DNA of 26,734 nucleotides from an uncultured Dysgonomonas sp. (GCA_937875275.1 CALNCC010000068.1:1-26734); one strand, 5' to 3'; counted from the stretch's first letter, positions 8,918 through 16,192 are shown. The notes: generated by a model from the sequence alone, not told the origin. A program made the numbers and translations.

Positions 8918-9232
8918 ATGAGAAAATTTAACCATGTAGGAATCATAACAACAGAAAAAAAAGAAGGAGCTGTTTACAATGAGGGGTTAAGTGTATGGCT
9001 TACCGACTACACAAAAAGCGCAAATAAAATCGAGTATCTGAAATTTGAAGAGGGGACATGTATGCCCGAACTGATTCAGAAACAAACTCACATGGCGTAC
9101 GAAGTACCGTGCTTGGACGAAGCATTGAAAGATGCAAAAATATTATTCGGTCCGGCTGTGGTGGACGAGCACCTAACGATTGCTTTCGTTGAGGAAGAGG
9201 GTATCCCTGTGGAACTGATGGAAATAAAATAA
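8918..9232 (+). CDS. Small VOC (glyoxalase/bleomycin-resistance fold) protein
   Basis: The protein is 104 aa with no signal peptide, so it is cytoplasmic. The start FNHVGIIT has the N-terminal VOC strand with a metal-type His at residue 5. A second His occurs in HMAYEVPCLDEALKDAK, the usual helix entry of the second half, and the end AFVEEEGIPVELMEIK carries a likely Glu ligand. At this length it holds one pair of beta-alpha-beta-beta-beta units and should dimerise to form active sites. VOC enzymes include glyoxalase I, epimerases, dioxygenases and isomerases. The position between ccsBA (39 bases) and dhaK (20 bases) suggests isomerisation, epimerisation or detoxification of an intermediate handled by DhaKL/LsrF. 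The exact reaction cannot be assigned. Confidence 0.75.
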   Translation: MRKFNHVGIITTEKKEGAVYNEGLSVWLTDYTKSANKIEYLKFEEGTCMPELIQKQTHMAYEVPCLDEALKDAKILFGPAVVDEHLTIAFVEEEGIPVELMEIK

Positions 9233-9252
9233 TAACCTTAAAATCAATAATT

Positions 9253-10266
9253 ATGTCTACTGTAAAAACAAAGTTTATTAACAACCCGGAAAATGTAACC
9301 GCCGAATTGCTTGAAGGTTATGTGTTAGCTTATCCCGATCAGGTAAAACTTGGTGCTGAAAATATAGTTGTGCGTGCGCATGCAAAGAGTGAAGACAAAG
9401 TTGCTGTTATCACATTGGGCGGTTCGGGACACGAACCGGCATTGAGTGGATTTGTGGGCGAAGGTATGCTTGATGCTTCCGTTGTCGGGGATATTTTTGC
9501 TGCTCCGGGAGCACAACGAGTGTTTCAGGCACTCCAAATGTTTAAGCGCGATGCAGGTATTTTGCTTGTTGTACTTAACCATTCGGGCGACGTGATGAGT
9601 GCGAATATGGCTTGCCAGATGGCAGAACGTGCCGGAATAAAGGTAAAACAGATACTGACCTACGATGACATCAGTGCGGGGATTGACACTCCGAAAGAAG
9701 ACCGTCGTGGATTGGCAGGTTGTGTGCCGATGATTAAGATATTGGGAGCTGCTGCCGAAGAGGGTAAATCTATTGACGAGCTTATCGAAATAGGCGAACG
9801 TCTCAATCCTAAGATTGCGACTCTTGCCGTTGCCATGAAATATTGTATCCACCCTCAGAATGGAGCAATGATTACCGACCTTCCCGAAGGAATTATGGAG
9901 ATAGGTATGGGGCAACATGGCGAAGGCGGTGGCGGTCGTCAGCCTCTTGTGTCTGCCGACGAAACAGCAGCGCAGATGGTAGACCTGCTGTGCCGGCAAA
10001 TGAAGCCCCAAGCAGGAGACGATATGATGTTGATAGTAAACGGGGTAGGCGCAACTACGCATATGGAATTGAGCATTGTATTCAGAAAAGCATACAAAGA
10101 ATTGGAAGCCAGAGGGCTGAAGGTTGTGTCGGGACGTATTCAGGAAATATTGACCGTACAGGAACAAGCCGGATTCCAGATGATACTGGCAGGACTTGAC
10201 GCAGATCATCTTGCTTATTTGAATAAAAAATCGGATGCTCCTTACTGGACTACTATCGGAAAATAA
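9253..10266 (+). CDS. dhaK: Dihydroxyacetone-kinase-type substrate-binding subunit (DhaK-like)
   Basis: The protein is 337 aa, close to the ~330-360 usual for DhaK subunits. The substrate-handling residues of the family are present: His60 in GGSGHEP, Asp113 in NHSGDVM, and His222 in GMGQHGEGG, the residue that forms the covalent hemiaminal with the keto substrate. All three sit four positions after E. coli His56, Asp109 and His218. VNGVGATTHMEL matches the conserved 'NN.GATP.MEL' block. The gene is followed at 9 bases by dhaL. No DhaM (PTS phosphoryl donor) gene is in the window, so the donor, ATP or PEP, is undetermined. DAK-family two-subunit kinases also phosphorylate tetruloses and related ketoses, so the substrate here need not be dihydroxyacetone. 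Confidence 0.9.
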   Translation: MSTVKTKFINNPENVTAELLEGYVLAYPDQVKLGAENIVVRAHAKSEDKVAVITLGGSGHEPALSGFVGEGMLDASVVGDIFAAPGAQRVFQALQMFKRDAGILLVVLNHSGDVMSANMACQMAERAGIKVKQILTYDDISAGIDTPKEDRRGLAGCVPMIKILGAAAEEGKSIDELIEIGERLNPKIATLAVAMKYCIHPQNGAMITDLPEGIMEIGMGQHGEGGGGRQPLVSADETAAQMVDLLCRQMKPQAGDDMMLIVNGVGATTHMELSIVFRKAYKELEARGLKVVSGRIQEILTVQEQAGFQMILAGLDADHLAYLNKKSDAPYWTTIGK

Positions 10267-10275
10267 ACGAACGAT

Positions 10276-10890
10276 ATGACAAATCTTACAATTGATATAT
10301 TTAAGAAAATGTTGGATCGTGCTTTGGTTGATATCAAGGCACGTGAAGACGAGTTTTCGCAGCTTGATGCTCAGACGGGAGACGGAGATCACGGGACAGC
10401 AATAGTTGCGGCACTCTCGGCAACGACAAAGGTTGCGGCAAACGGAACAGAGTTTAAAGGCATGCTGAACGATATCGGTTTTGGTATCATGCTAGAAACC
10501 AGCGGCTCTACCAGCACTTTGTTGGGGGCATTCTTCTTAGGGATGAGTGATGTCGCAAATGGAACAGAACTAAGTGCCGAGGATATGAAGGCGATGTTCT
10601 CGGGCGGATTGACTAACGTGAGAAAACAAACAAAAGCTGCTGTGGGAGATAAGACGATGATGGATGCCCTGATTCCTGCTGTTGAGGCTATCGAAGGGTC
10701 GACAGCTACCGACATAAAGCAAATACTTGCAGAAGGAGCTAAAGCGGCAATTGCCGGGGCTGATGCGACAGTAGATATGGTTGCGAAGTTTGGGCGTGCC
10801 CGTAACTATGGAGAGCGTTCGAAAGGGTTTATGGATAGTGGCGCAGCCTCGTGGAGCTGTATGTTCAATTCGTTTGCCGAAGCGATATAA
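10276..10890 (+). CDS. dhaL: Dihydroxyacetone-kinase-type nucleotide-binding subunit (DhaL-like)
   Basis: The protein is 204 aa, a normal length for DhaL (~200-210). The Mg-nucleotide loop LDAQTGDGDHG carries the three family aspartates, Asp31, Asp36 and Asp38. The loop ETSGSTSTLLGAFF corresponds to the phosphate-contacting Gly/Ser loop, VGDKTMMDAL is the strongly conserved 'vGdrTmlDaL' helix, and ARNYGERSKGFMDSGA matches 'ra.ylGeRs.gh.DpGA' near the C-terminus. It should form the kinase with the DhaK subunit just upstream. It is cytoplasmic and part of the same run of + strand genes. Confidence 0.9.
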   Translation: MTNLTIDIFKKMLDRALVDIKAREDEFSQLDAQTGDGDHGTAIVAALSATTKVAANGTEFKGMLNDIGFGIMLETSGSTSTLLGAFFLGMSDVANGTELSAEDMKAMFSGGLTNVRKQTKAAVGDKTMMDALIPAVEAIEGSTATDIKQILAEGAKAAIAGADATVDMVAKFGRARNYGERSKGFMDSGAASWSCMFNSFAEAI

Positions 10891-10926
10891 GTTTAATAAT
10901 AATCAAGAAAAATATAGAATCGGAAA

Positions 10927-11799
10927 ATGGCAGATTTAGATGATCTTAGAGAAGGTAATGAATTTGGTCTTGGAGTCGAAGCTACTGCACAAGGCTTTCA
11001 TGTAAAGGGTGCGGCTAATTTGCCGTGGGGGATGAAAGATCGTTTATCCCGTATTTTCAATCCCAAGACAGGACGTGCGGTTATGCTTGCGTTCGATCAT
11101 GGTTTTATAATGGGTCCAACCTCAGGGGTTGAGCGCATCGACCTCAACATTGTTCCACTGGTAGAATATGCCGATTGTCTGATGTGCACGCGTGGCATAT
11201 TGCAATCGTCTATTCCGGCGAATGTGAATAAGCCGATCTGTTTGAGATCGGATGCGGGAACATCTATCTTAACAGAGTTGAATGACAATGTAGTGATGGA
11301 TATCGAAGATGCTATCCGCATGAATGTATCGGCAATGGCTATCATGTTGGCTATCGGCGATCCGACTTTTGAGGCAAAAACGATAGCTAATTTATACAAA
11401 GCTGTGGATAGAGGTAGCCGTTACAATATTCCTATAATGGGAGTAACTGCCGTAGGGAAACAGATGGAGAGAGATGCCCGCTATTTTGGTTTAGCATCAC
11501 GCATCTGTGCCGAGAATGGAGCTACTATCGTGAAAACGTACTATTGCGACGGTTTTGACAAAGTCGTTGCAGCATGTCCTGTGCCGATTGTAATAGCAGG
11601 AGGCAAGAAGTTGCCTGAAAAAGAGGCGCTCGAGCTGTGCTATAAAGCTATTAACGAAGGTGCTGCCGGAGTGGATATGGGACGCAATGTGTTCCAAAGT
11701 ACATCGCCGGCTGCAATGATTCAGGCTGTACATGCCGTTGTGCATGACAATCTGACCCCCGATCAAGGTTACGAAATGTTTATGGATCTATCGGAATGA
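10927..11799 (+). CDS. lsrF: LsrF-like class I aldolase/thiolase
   Basis: The protein is 290 aa and clearly LsrF-like along its whole length: it starts MADLDDLREG, contains LSRIFNPKTGRAVMLAFDHG, IVIAGGKKLPEKEALELC and GVDMGRNVFQS. The Schiff-base lysine is Lys203 (IVKTYY), the same number as in E. coli LsrF. In enterobacteria LsrF acts on phosphorylated AI-2 (3-hydroxy-5-phosphonooxypentane-2,4-dione), transferring an acetyl group to CoA. Here none of lsrK, lsrR, lsrACDB or lsrG is present; a DhaK/DhaL kinase sits where a sugar kinase would be expected. I infer that it cleaves the product of DhaKL, with the substrate unproven. It is the last gene before a strong terminator. Confidence 0.9.
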   Translation: MADLDDLREGNEFGLGVEATAQGFHVKGAANLPWGMKDRLSRIFNPKTGRAVMLAFDHGFIMGPTSGVERIDLNIVPLVEYADCLMCTRGILQSSIPANVNKPICLRSDAGTSILTELNDNVVMDIEDAIRMNVSAMAIMLAIGDPTFEAKTIANLYKAVDRGSRYNIPIMGVTAVGKQMERDARYFGLASRICAENGATIVKTYYCDGFDKVVAACPVPIVIAGGKKLPEKEALELCYKAINEGAAGVDMGRNVFQSTSPAAMIQAVHAVVHDNLTPDQGYEMFMDLSE

Positions 11800-11832
11800 A
11801 AAGATAGGTTTTCGAATAGTTGTTGAAAAAGA

Positions 11833-11870
11833 AATAAGCGATCCTCTCTAATAAAGATGGATCGCTTATT
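11833..11870. terminator. Bidirectional intrinsic terminator after lsrF / HIT gene
   Basis: AATAAGCGATCC at 11833-11844 pairs perfectly (12 bp) with GGATCGCTTATT at 11859-11870 around a 14-nt loop. An A-rich stretch lies before it (gttgaaaaagaa) and a T-rich stretch after it (gtattttgtt), so it can work from both strands. It sits between the convergent lsrF-like gene (ends 11799) and the HIT gene (ends 11901). Confidence 0.85.
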
Positions 11871-11900
11871 GTATTTTGTTCAGTGAGAGAAGAATATCTC

Positions 11901-12293
11901 TTACAGATAGAATTTTATAGCATGGGCTATTTCTTCAAACTCAGGTGCTTCTAATTTTAGTTTAGGGTTAGACAACAACATGTCCGACTCTTTCACAATC
12001 GGGATAAGATGTATGTGAGCATGAGGAACTTCCATGCCGAGAACCATCACTCCGACGCGCTGACATGGGATAGCTTTTTTTATAGCCTCCGCAACCTGTT
12101 TTGCAAAAACAGTCATTTCAGCAAGCGTAGTATCGTCGATGTCGAAAATATAATCAACCTCATGTTTCGGAATTACGAGAGTATGTCCCTTTGCCATCGG
12201 ATTTATATCCAAAAAGGCAAAGAACTTATCGTTCTCTGCAATCTTGTAAGAAGGAATCTCTCCGGCAACTATCCTGCTAAATATCGACGCCAT
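11901..12293 (-). CDS. HIT family (Hint-like) nucleotide hydrolase
   Basis: The protein is 130 aa. It starts FSRIVAGEIPSYKIAEND, the classic start of bacterial Hint/HIT proteins, then FAFLDINPMAKGHTLVIPK, and ends with the catalytic triad HAHIHL (His91, His93, His95). Family members hydrolyse AMP-linked compounds such as adenosine phosphoramidates. The C-terminal ~25 residues (SNPKLKLEAPEFEEIAHAIK) are a typical Bacteroidota form. It lies 7 bases after the greA stop codon on the same strand, so the two are almost certainly co-transcribed from the promoter upstream of greA. Confidence 0.92.
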   Translation of the reverse strand: MASIFSRIVAGEIPSYKIAENDKFFAFLDINPMAKGHTLVIPKHEVDYIFDIDDTTLAEMTVFAKQVAEAIKKAIPCQRVGVMVLGMEVPHAHIHLIPIVKESDMLLSNPKLKLEAPEFEEIAHAIKFYL

Positions 12294-12300
12294 CGTTTAC

Positions 12301-12771
12301 TTATATTGAAATATCTAAAATCTCAAAGCTCATCATCCCTGATGGAACTTTGATATCGACAATGTCTCCCACCTTCTTGCCCATCAATCCTTGTGCGATA
12401 GGTGTTTTTACAGCTATCTTGCCCAACTTGAGGTCGGCCTCATTTTCGGCAACCAAGGTATAAGTCATTTTCTGATTGTTCTTTATATTTTTGATCGTTA
12501 CCTTGTTCAATATCTGAACCGTATCGGTTCCGATAAGGTTTTCATTGATGACACGGGCATTCGCCAATATGTTTTTCAATTGGGAAATCTTTGCCTCCAA
12601 TAAGCCTTGGGCTTCTTTGGCTGCATCATATTCTGCATTTTCCGACAAATCGCCCTTATCTCTGGCTTCTGCTATCAGCCTCGATATTGCAGGTCTGTCT
12701 ACCGATTCCAGCGCGTTGATTTCTTCTTTCAACTTCTTATAGCCATCTTCGGTCATATAAGTAATTGCCAT
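12301..12771 (-). CDS. greA: Transcription elongation factor GreA
   Basis: The protein is 156 aa. It binds in the RNA polymerase secondary channel and stimulates cleavage of backtracked transcripts. The coiled-coil N-terminus carries GDLSENAEYDAAKE, with the acidic tip residues Asp41 and Glu44 at the same numbers as in E. coli GreA. The C-terminal domain ends with VKTPIAQGLMGKKVGDIVDIKVP, the FKBP-like part. I take the ATG at 12771 (MAITYMTEDGYKKL), which fits the family start; the frame stays open upstream to 12897, but those 42 residues are not GreA-like. A consensus Bacteroidota promoter lies at 12895-12926. Confidence 0.96.
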   Translation of the reverse strand: MAITYMTEDGYKKLKEEINALESVDRPAISRLIAEARDKGDLSENAEYDAAKEAQGLLEAKISQLKNILANARVINENLIGTDTVQILNKVTIKNIKNNQKMTYTLVAENEADLKLGKIAVKTPIAQGLMGKKVGDIVDIKVPSGMMSFEILDISI

Positions 12772-12894
12772 AACTCTTTTGTTTTTGTTTGTTAAAATAA
12801 TATGTTTTTGTTCACTACAATGTAACAAAAGAAAAAGAATCCTTGCCTCAAATCGGCCAGAACTCCTCCTCTTTTTCCAGGTTACAATATGAGA

Positions 12895-12926
12895 CAAATG
12901 TAGTCTCCTTTTTTTGTTTAACCAAA
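12895..12926 (-). promoter_or_regulatory. Bacteroidota-type promoter for greA-HIT operon
   Basis: On the - strand, TTTG (complement of 12923-12926), a 20-base spacer, then TACATTTG (complement of 12895-12902) matches the phylum consensus TTTG-N19-21-TAnnTTTG exactly. The predicted transcript starts a few bases further on, leaving a leader of about 115 nt before the greA ATG at 12771. Confidence 0.75.
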
Positions 12927-12940
12927 TAAAGAAATATGTT

Positions 12941-14119
12941 TTATAATATTTTTGAGATTATCAGTCCCAAATCATCCCCGTCAACAAGTCTCTTTATGAT
13001 ATTTCCTTTAGAATCGAGAATGAACGATGTTGGCAGGTTTTGTATGTTAAACTTGTCCAACAATCCCGAGTCGGGCCCATCTTCGTCCCACACACACACC
13101 CATGGCTGATTGGTAGCTATATTCTGCCATACATGCTTGTCTACATCGAACGATACTTGATAGATTTCAATTTTGTTCTTGAACAGTTTGTAGGCATCTT
13201 TCAGCAAGATATTGCGAGCCGGAGAATAGTCTGCCTGATAAAGAGTAAAATCGAGAATCACGATTTTTCCTTTGAGAGAGGACAATTCGATATTTTCGCC
13301 GAGAGCATTAGGTAGTGAGATGTTAAAGTAATCGCTTCCGGCTTCTTGTATCCCGATGTTCTGTATGTGTTTGCCGTCCTTTTCTGCCTGCGCTCTCTCT
13401 GCTAATGCCGATAAGACAAATTCTTTGAGATTTTGGGTTCTCGGATGTTCAGATCTTCGTGTTATCCATGCATTAGCGACTGCCTGAAACATTCTGAGGT
13501 CTGACGCAGGGTCATAGATAAGATAGTCTCCAACCCTCTGAAAAAGGGCGTAGTAGGCGAAAAAACTGCCGAAATCTTCTTGGATGATCAGATTGATGTC
13601 TGTCCGATATCCATCCACAGCACCTTTCACGCTTTGCAGGTACTGAGACTCGGTGATTGTCCTTTGCATGAGTCTTTTGTTCAGATCTTTTATTTGATTC
13701 TGAACCTTATAAGCAGCCAAAGATATTATTTTTATCTTATTAGATTCTTCCGATCCGCTTATCGAATACTCGGTGGCAAATGTCGGCTTAGATGTCTTTA
13801 TCTCGATTGTTTCGGTCGAATCAATAACCAAATTTATTTTTTGTCCATCGAGTTGTAGTTGGTAAAATTCTGATTGCTCGGGAGCTTCGTGCATAATTTT
13901 AAAACTTCCGTCAGAGTTCAATTTTACCGAGTCTATGATGACATTCTCGGTCAAACTTCGTTTTTCGAGATACAGATACAAAGAATCTGCGGCATTCTCT
14001 ATCGTTCCTTCTATCGTAAATTGAGGCTTGAGAGATTTGTCGTTACACGAAACGGTATATAATAAAATTCCGAAAAGAGCAATGATAGCTACTTTCTTCG
14101 ACAGTGTTGTTATATTCAT
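12941..14119 (-). CDS. TlpA-like lipoprotein with DUF4369-type N-domain, lacking the CXXC motif
   Basis: The protein is 392 aa. The signal peptide ends in a lipobox (LLYTVSC, Cys at ~25). Residues ~33-125 are beta-rich and look like the DUF4369 domain common in Bacteroidota thiol-disulfide lipoproteins (FTIEGTIENAADSLYLYLEK). Residues ~265-392 are a redoxin/thioredoxin fold (LPNALGENIELSSLKGKIVILDF; LPTSFILDSKGNIIKR with the cis-Pro). Where active members have W-C-x-x-C, this protein reads DFTLYQADYSPAR, so both redox Cys are gone and thiol-disulfide exchange by this site is not possible. It is probably a structural or binding relative anchored in a membrane. It stands alone, with a promoter-like TATATTTG upstream. 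Confidence 0.82.
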   Translation of the reverse strand: MNITTLSKKVAIIALFGILLYTVSCNDKSLKPQFTIEGTIENAADSLYLYLEKRSLTENVIIDSVKLNSDGSFKIMHEAPEQSEFYQLQLDGQKINLVIDSTETIEIKTSKPTFATEYSISGSEESNKIKIISLAAYKVQNQIKDLNKRLMQRTITESQYLQSVKGAVDGYRTDINLIIQEDFGSFFAYYALFQRVGDYLIYDPASDLRMFQAVANAWITRRSEHPRTQNLKEFVLSALAERAQAEKDGKHIQNIGIQEAGSDYFNISLPNALGENIELSSLKGKIVILDFTLYQADYSPARNILLKDAYKLFKNKIEIYQVSFDVDKHVWQNIATNQPWVCVWDEDGPDSGLLDKFNIQNLPTSFILDSKGNIIKRLVDGDDLGLIISKIL

Positions 14120-14148
14120 TTTGCAGATGTATATGGTTTATTTGGTTG

Positions 14149-14156
14149 CAAATATA
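14149..14156 (-). promoter_or_regulatory. Putative -7 element upstream of the TlpA-like gene
   Basis: TATATTTG on the - strand matches TAnnTTTG and lies 30-37 bases before the ATG at 14119. No clear TTG is found at the proper -33 distance, so this is a half-supported promoter. Confidence 0.4.
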
Positions 14157-14284
14157 TGAATTATGGGAGAATGTATGTGCTTTCTCCGGCAATTAAATTA
14201 AGATATGTTTACAAATGTGTGCTTCAAAACATTCCTTCCCACTTGGTTGTTTTATTCTCTGATAACTAAATGTAAATATACCCG

Positions 14285-14563
14285 ATGAATTATAAAGTAG
14301 AACATAATGCTCAAGAATGCCGTTTCGAGGTGTATATCGAGGATCTGATCTCGGAGATAAACTATATAAAGAAAGGTGATGTATTAGTGGTAACACATAC
14401 AGGTGTCCCTAACGAATTGGCAGGACAAGGCATTGCCGCCGCCATGACCAAGCATATGCTCGAGTATGCACGAGAGCACGGACTGAAGATCAAACCTGTG
14501 TGTCCCTATACCGAAGCTTACCTGGTGCGCCATCCCGAATATGGGGATGTGTGGGCTAAATAA
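14285..14563 (+). CDS. Small GNAT-type N-acetyltransferase (YidJ / Acetyltransf_CG family)
   Basis: The protein is 92 aa, the normal size for this minimal GNAT family. It contains ISEINYIKKGDVLVVTHTGVPNELAGQGIAAAMTKHML, where the GQGIA segment is the acetyl-CoA pyrophosphate-binding loop, followed by PVCPYTEAYLVRHPEY, the family C-terminal signature. The acceptor is unknown; the human relative NATD1 and bacterial members are poorly characterised. Its stop codon ends at 14563, and the next gene on the opposite strand ends at 14564, so the two convergent genes share no spacer at all. Confidence 0.88.
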   Translation: MNYKVEHNAQECRFEVYIEDLISEINYIKKGDVLVVTHTGVPNELAGQGIAAAMTKHMLEYAREHGLKIKPVCPYTEAYLVRHPEYGDVWAK

Positions 14564-15202
14564 TTATTGAAAAGAAACTTTATTCCACGTCAGCACTTTA
14601 GGCTCCTTGTTGAGATATGGGCGGAGCGTTTCAGCATCTTCTTTCGACAGATATTTGTCTACATCATAGTATATCTTCATATCATCGTCGGAAGGAGATA
14701 GCTCTACCTTGTAAGGGTTTATGTCTAACGCGGCAATGGCATTCTTATATGCTTGAGTCTCCTCGTTTGTGTCCTTTTTCAGAAACCAATTAGGATCGAA
14801 GTGCGGTAAGAGATTTCCCGTTTCGATGGCATTCCAATCAGTTGTATAGAAACGGACATCGCTGTCGCACATTTTCTCTCCGCATACGGTTTTTACAACG
14901 CATATAATTTTCGAATCGTTGATCAGAGACAGAATCTTCACCTGTGTTGTGGCAACTTCCGATGTGCTGAAAGACACAAAATCGTCGCTTAAGGCAAGTC
15001 TTTCTATTCCGACATAAATGCTGCCGGGAACGATTGTCCCTATCGAATCCTTTTCATTGTTTACAAGCAAAGCTTTGTCGGCATCAGATATACCATAGAG
15101 AATGTCTTTGGGGATGTCCTTGAATACATCAGCTATCGTTTGCGCCGGTAAAGCAGTGATTCCAATAAACAGAACAGCGAGGAATATGATTGTTTTTTTC
15201 AT
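14564..15202 (-). CDS. DUF3256-type secreted protein
   Basis: The protein is 212 aa from the preferred ATG at 15202 (MKKTIIFLAVLFIGITALPAQ, a good signal peptide with cleavage after LPA). An upstream ATG at 15223 would add 7 residues and overlap the preceding gene. The mature start TIADVFKDIPKDILYGISDADK and the overall length match a Bacteroidota periplasmic family known as DUF3256, whose function is not known. It has two Cys in VCGEKMCDSD, which could form a disulfide. It starts 10 bases after the EamA transporter stop and is likely in one transcript with it. Confidence 0.72.
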   Translation of the reverse strand: MKKTIIFLAVLFIGITALPAQTIADVFKDIPKDILYGISDADKALLVNNEKDSIGTIVPGSIYVGIERLALSDDFVSFSTSEVATTQVKILSLINDSKIICVVKTVCGEKMCDSDVRFYTTDWNAIETGNLLPHFDPNWFLKKDTNEETQAYKNAIAALDINPYKVELSPSDDDMKIYYDVDKYLSKEDAETLRPYLNKEPKVLTWNKVSFQ

Positions 15203-15212
15203 TTTTATGGTC

Positions 15213-16112
15213 TTATTTTGCACCCAAATATAAGAAAAACATTCCTATAATTATTAATACGAGATCGAGAGCCTTCGCTTTTAAGTTTTTTTCATGGAAA
15301 AGTAATGCTCCACCTGCAAATGAGACTAATACACTGCTTCGGCGTACCATCGACACGATGGAGATCATAGCGTCCGAATCGGTAAGGGCATAAAAGTAGA
15401 CAAAATCGGCAACTGTGAGAAACAGCGAGACAAGGAGAATGCTCCATCGCCATTGGAATGGAGTATTGCTTCTTCGCTTGGGGTACCACAACACCGCGAG
15501 GATGAGAGCCATCATCAGAACCTGATAGAAATTGAACCAAAACTGTACGGCTGTGGAACTGAATTGCTGCATGAGAAATTTGTCATACAATCCGCTCATT
15601 GATCCGGCAAATGCTGCTAAAAACAAGAAGACGATCCACTTATTATTGGCAAAACGGATACCTTCTTTCTTGCCCGAATAGGAAAGGAGGAAGAAGGAAA
15701 CAATGGTGAGAGCGACGCCTATCCATTGATAGAGATTGAGCCTTTCGCCAAAGATGAGCATGGCTCCCACAAGGGTCATCACCGGACGTGTGGCATTTAT
15801 CGGTCCCACGATAGTGAGTGGCAGATGCTTGATAGAGAAATACCCCAACATCCACGATGTGAGCACGATGACTGATTTTATGAATATATAGAGATGTGCC
15901 TCGGCTGATATCTTCGGAACGAAAAAAATTGTTTCTTCGCTCATTTCGGGTGCACAACGCGAAACTAAGAGTAAAGGCAGCAGTAACAACGTACAAAATA
16001 AAGTATTCAAGAACAGCACGGGAATAACAGCATTGCTATTTACCGATATCTTTTTGCTGATATCGTAACAACCAAGAAAAAATGCAGAAACGAAAGCTAA
16101 TGCCAGCCACAT
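15213..16112 (-). CDS. EamA/DMT-family inner-membrane transporter
   Basis: The protein is 299 aa with ten predicted TM segments in two five-TM repeats, the normal DMT architecture. The first repeat contains LPLTIVGPINATRPVMTLVGAMLIFGERL and the second contains ALTDSDAMISIVSMVRRSSVLVSFAGGALLFHEK; these are the paired 'P...l....lfgE' helices of EamA domains. The substrate cannot be assigned. It sits between the SPT/KBL gene and the DUF3256 gene, all on the - strand, which raises the possibility of a role in lipid or precursor transport. A hairpin separates it from the SPT/KBL gene. Confidence 0.88.
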   Translation of the reverse strand: MWLALAFVSAFFLGCYDISKKISVNSNAVIPVLFLNTLFCTLLLLPLLLVSRCAPEMSEETIFFVPKISAEAHLYIFIKSVIVLTSWMLGYFSIKHLPLTIVGPINATRPVMTLVGAMLIFGERLNLYQWIGVALTIVSFFLLSYSGKKEGIRFANNKWIVFLFLAAFAGSMSGLYDKFLMQQFSSTAVQFWFNFYQVLMMALILAVLWYPKRRSNTPFQWRWSILLVSLFLTVADFVYFYALTDSDAMISIVSMVRRSSVLVSFAGGALLFHEKNLKAKALDLVLIIIGMFFLYLGAK

Positions 16113-16152
16113 GGTATCTTATTTTTAATAGTATAGAGCTAATTCTTTAAAT

Positions 16153-16192
16153 CAAATAAGGGATCTTCCTGAAATGGAACATCCCTTATTTG
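16153..16192 (-). terminator. Hairpin terminator after the SPT/KBL gene
   Basis: CAAATAAGGGAT at 16153-16164 pairs with ATCCCTTATTTG at 16181-16192 (12 bp). Beyond a single C-C mismatch, TTCC (16166-16169) pairs with GGAA (16176-16179) around a 6-nt loop. The A/T-rich stem base can supply the U-run. It begins 17 bases after the SPT/KBL stop codon and lies upstream of the EamA gene, so it may uncouple or attenuate the downstream genes. Confidence 0.75.

Noticed and set aside
9325..10392. 355-codon open frame on the - strand across dhaK and the start of dhaL
   Set aside because: It lies antisense to two clearly conserved kinase genes, is rich in Cys, His and Ser without recognisable motifs, and has no start context; it follows from codon bias of the real genes.
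10927..11799. Calling the region an AI-2 (lsr) quorum-sensing operon
   Set aside because: Only an LsrF homolog is present; lsrK, lsrR, lsrG and the lsr transporter are missing.
12772..12897. Extended N-terminus of GreA (42 extra codons)
   Set aside because: The family start is MAITYMTEDGYKKL at 12771, and the extension overlaps the predicted promoter and leader.
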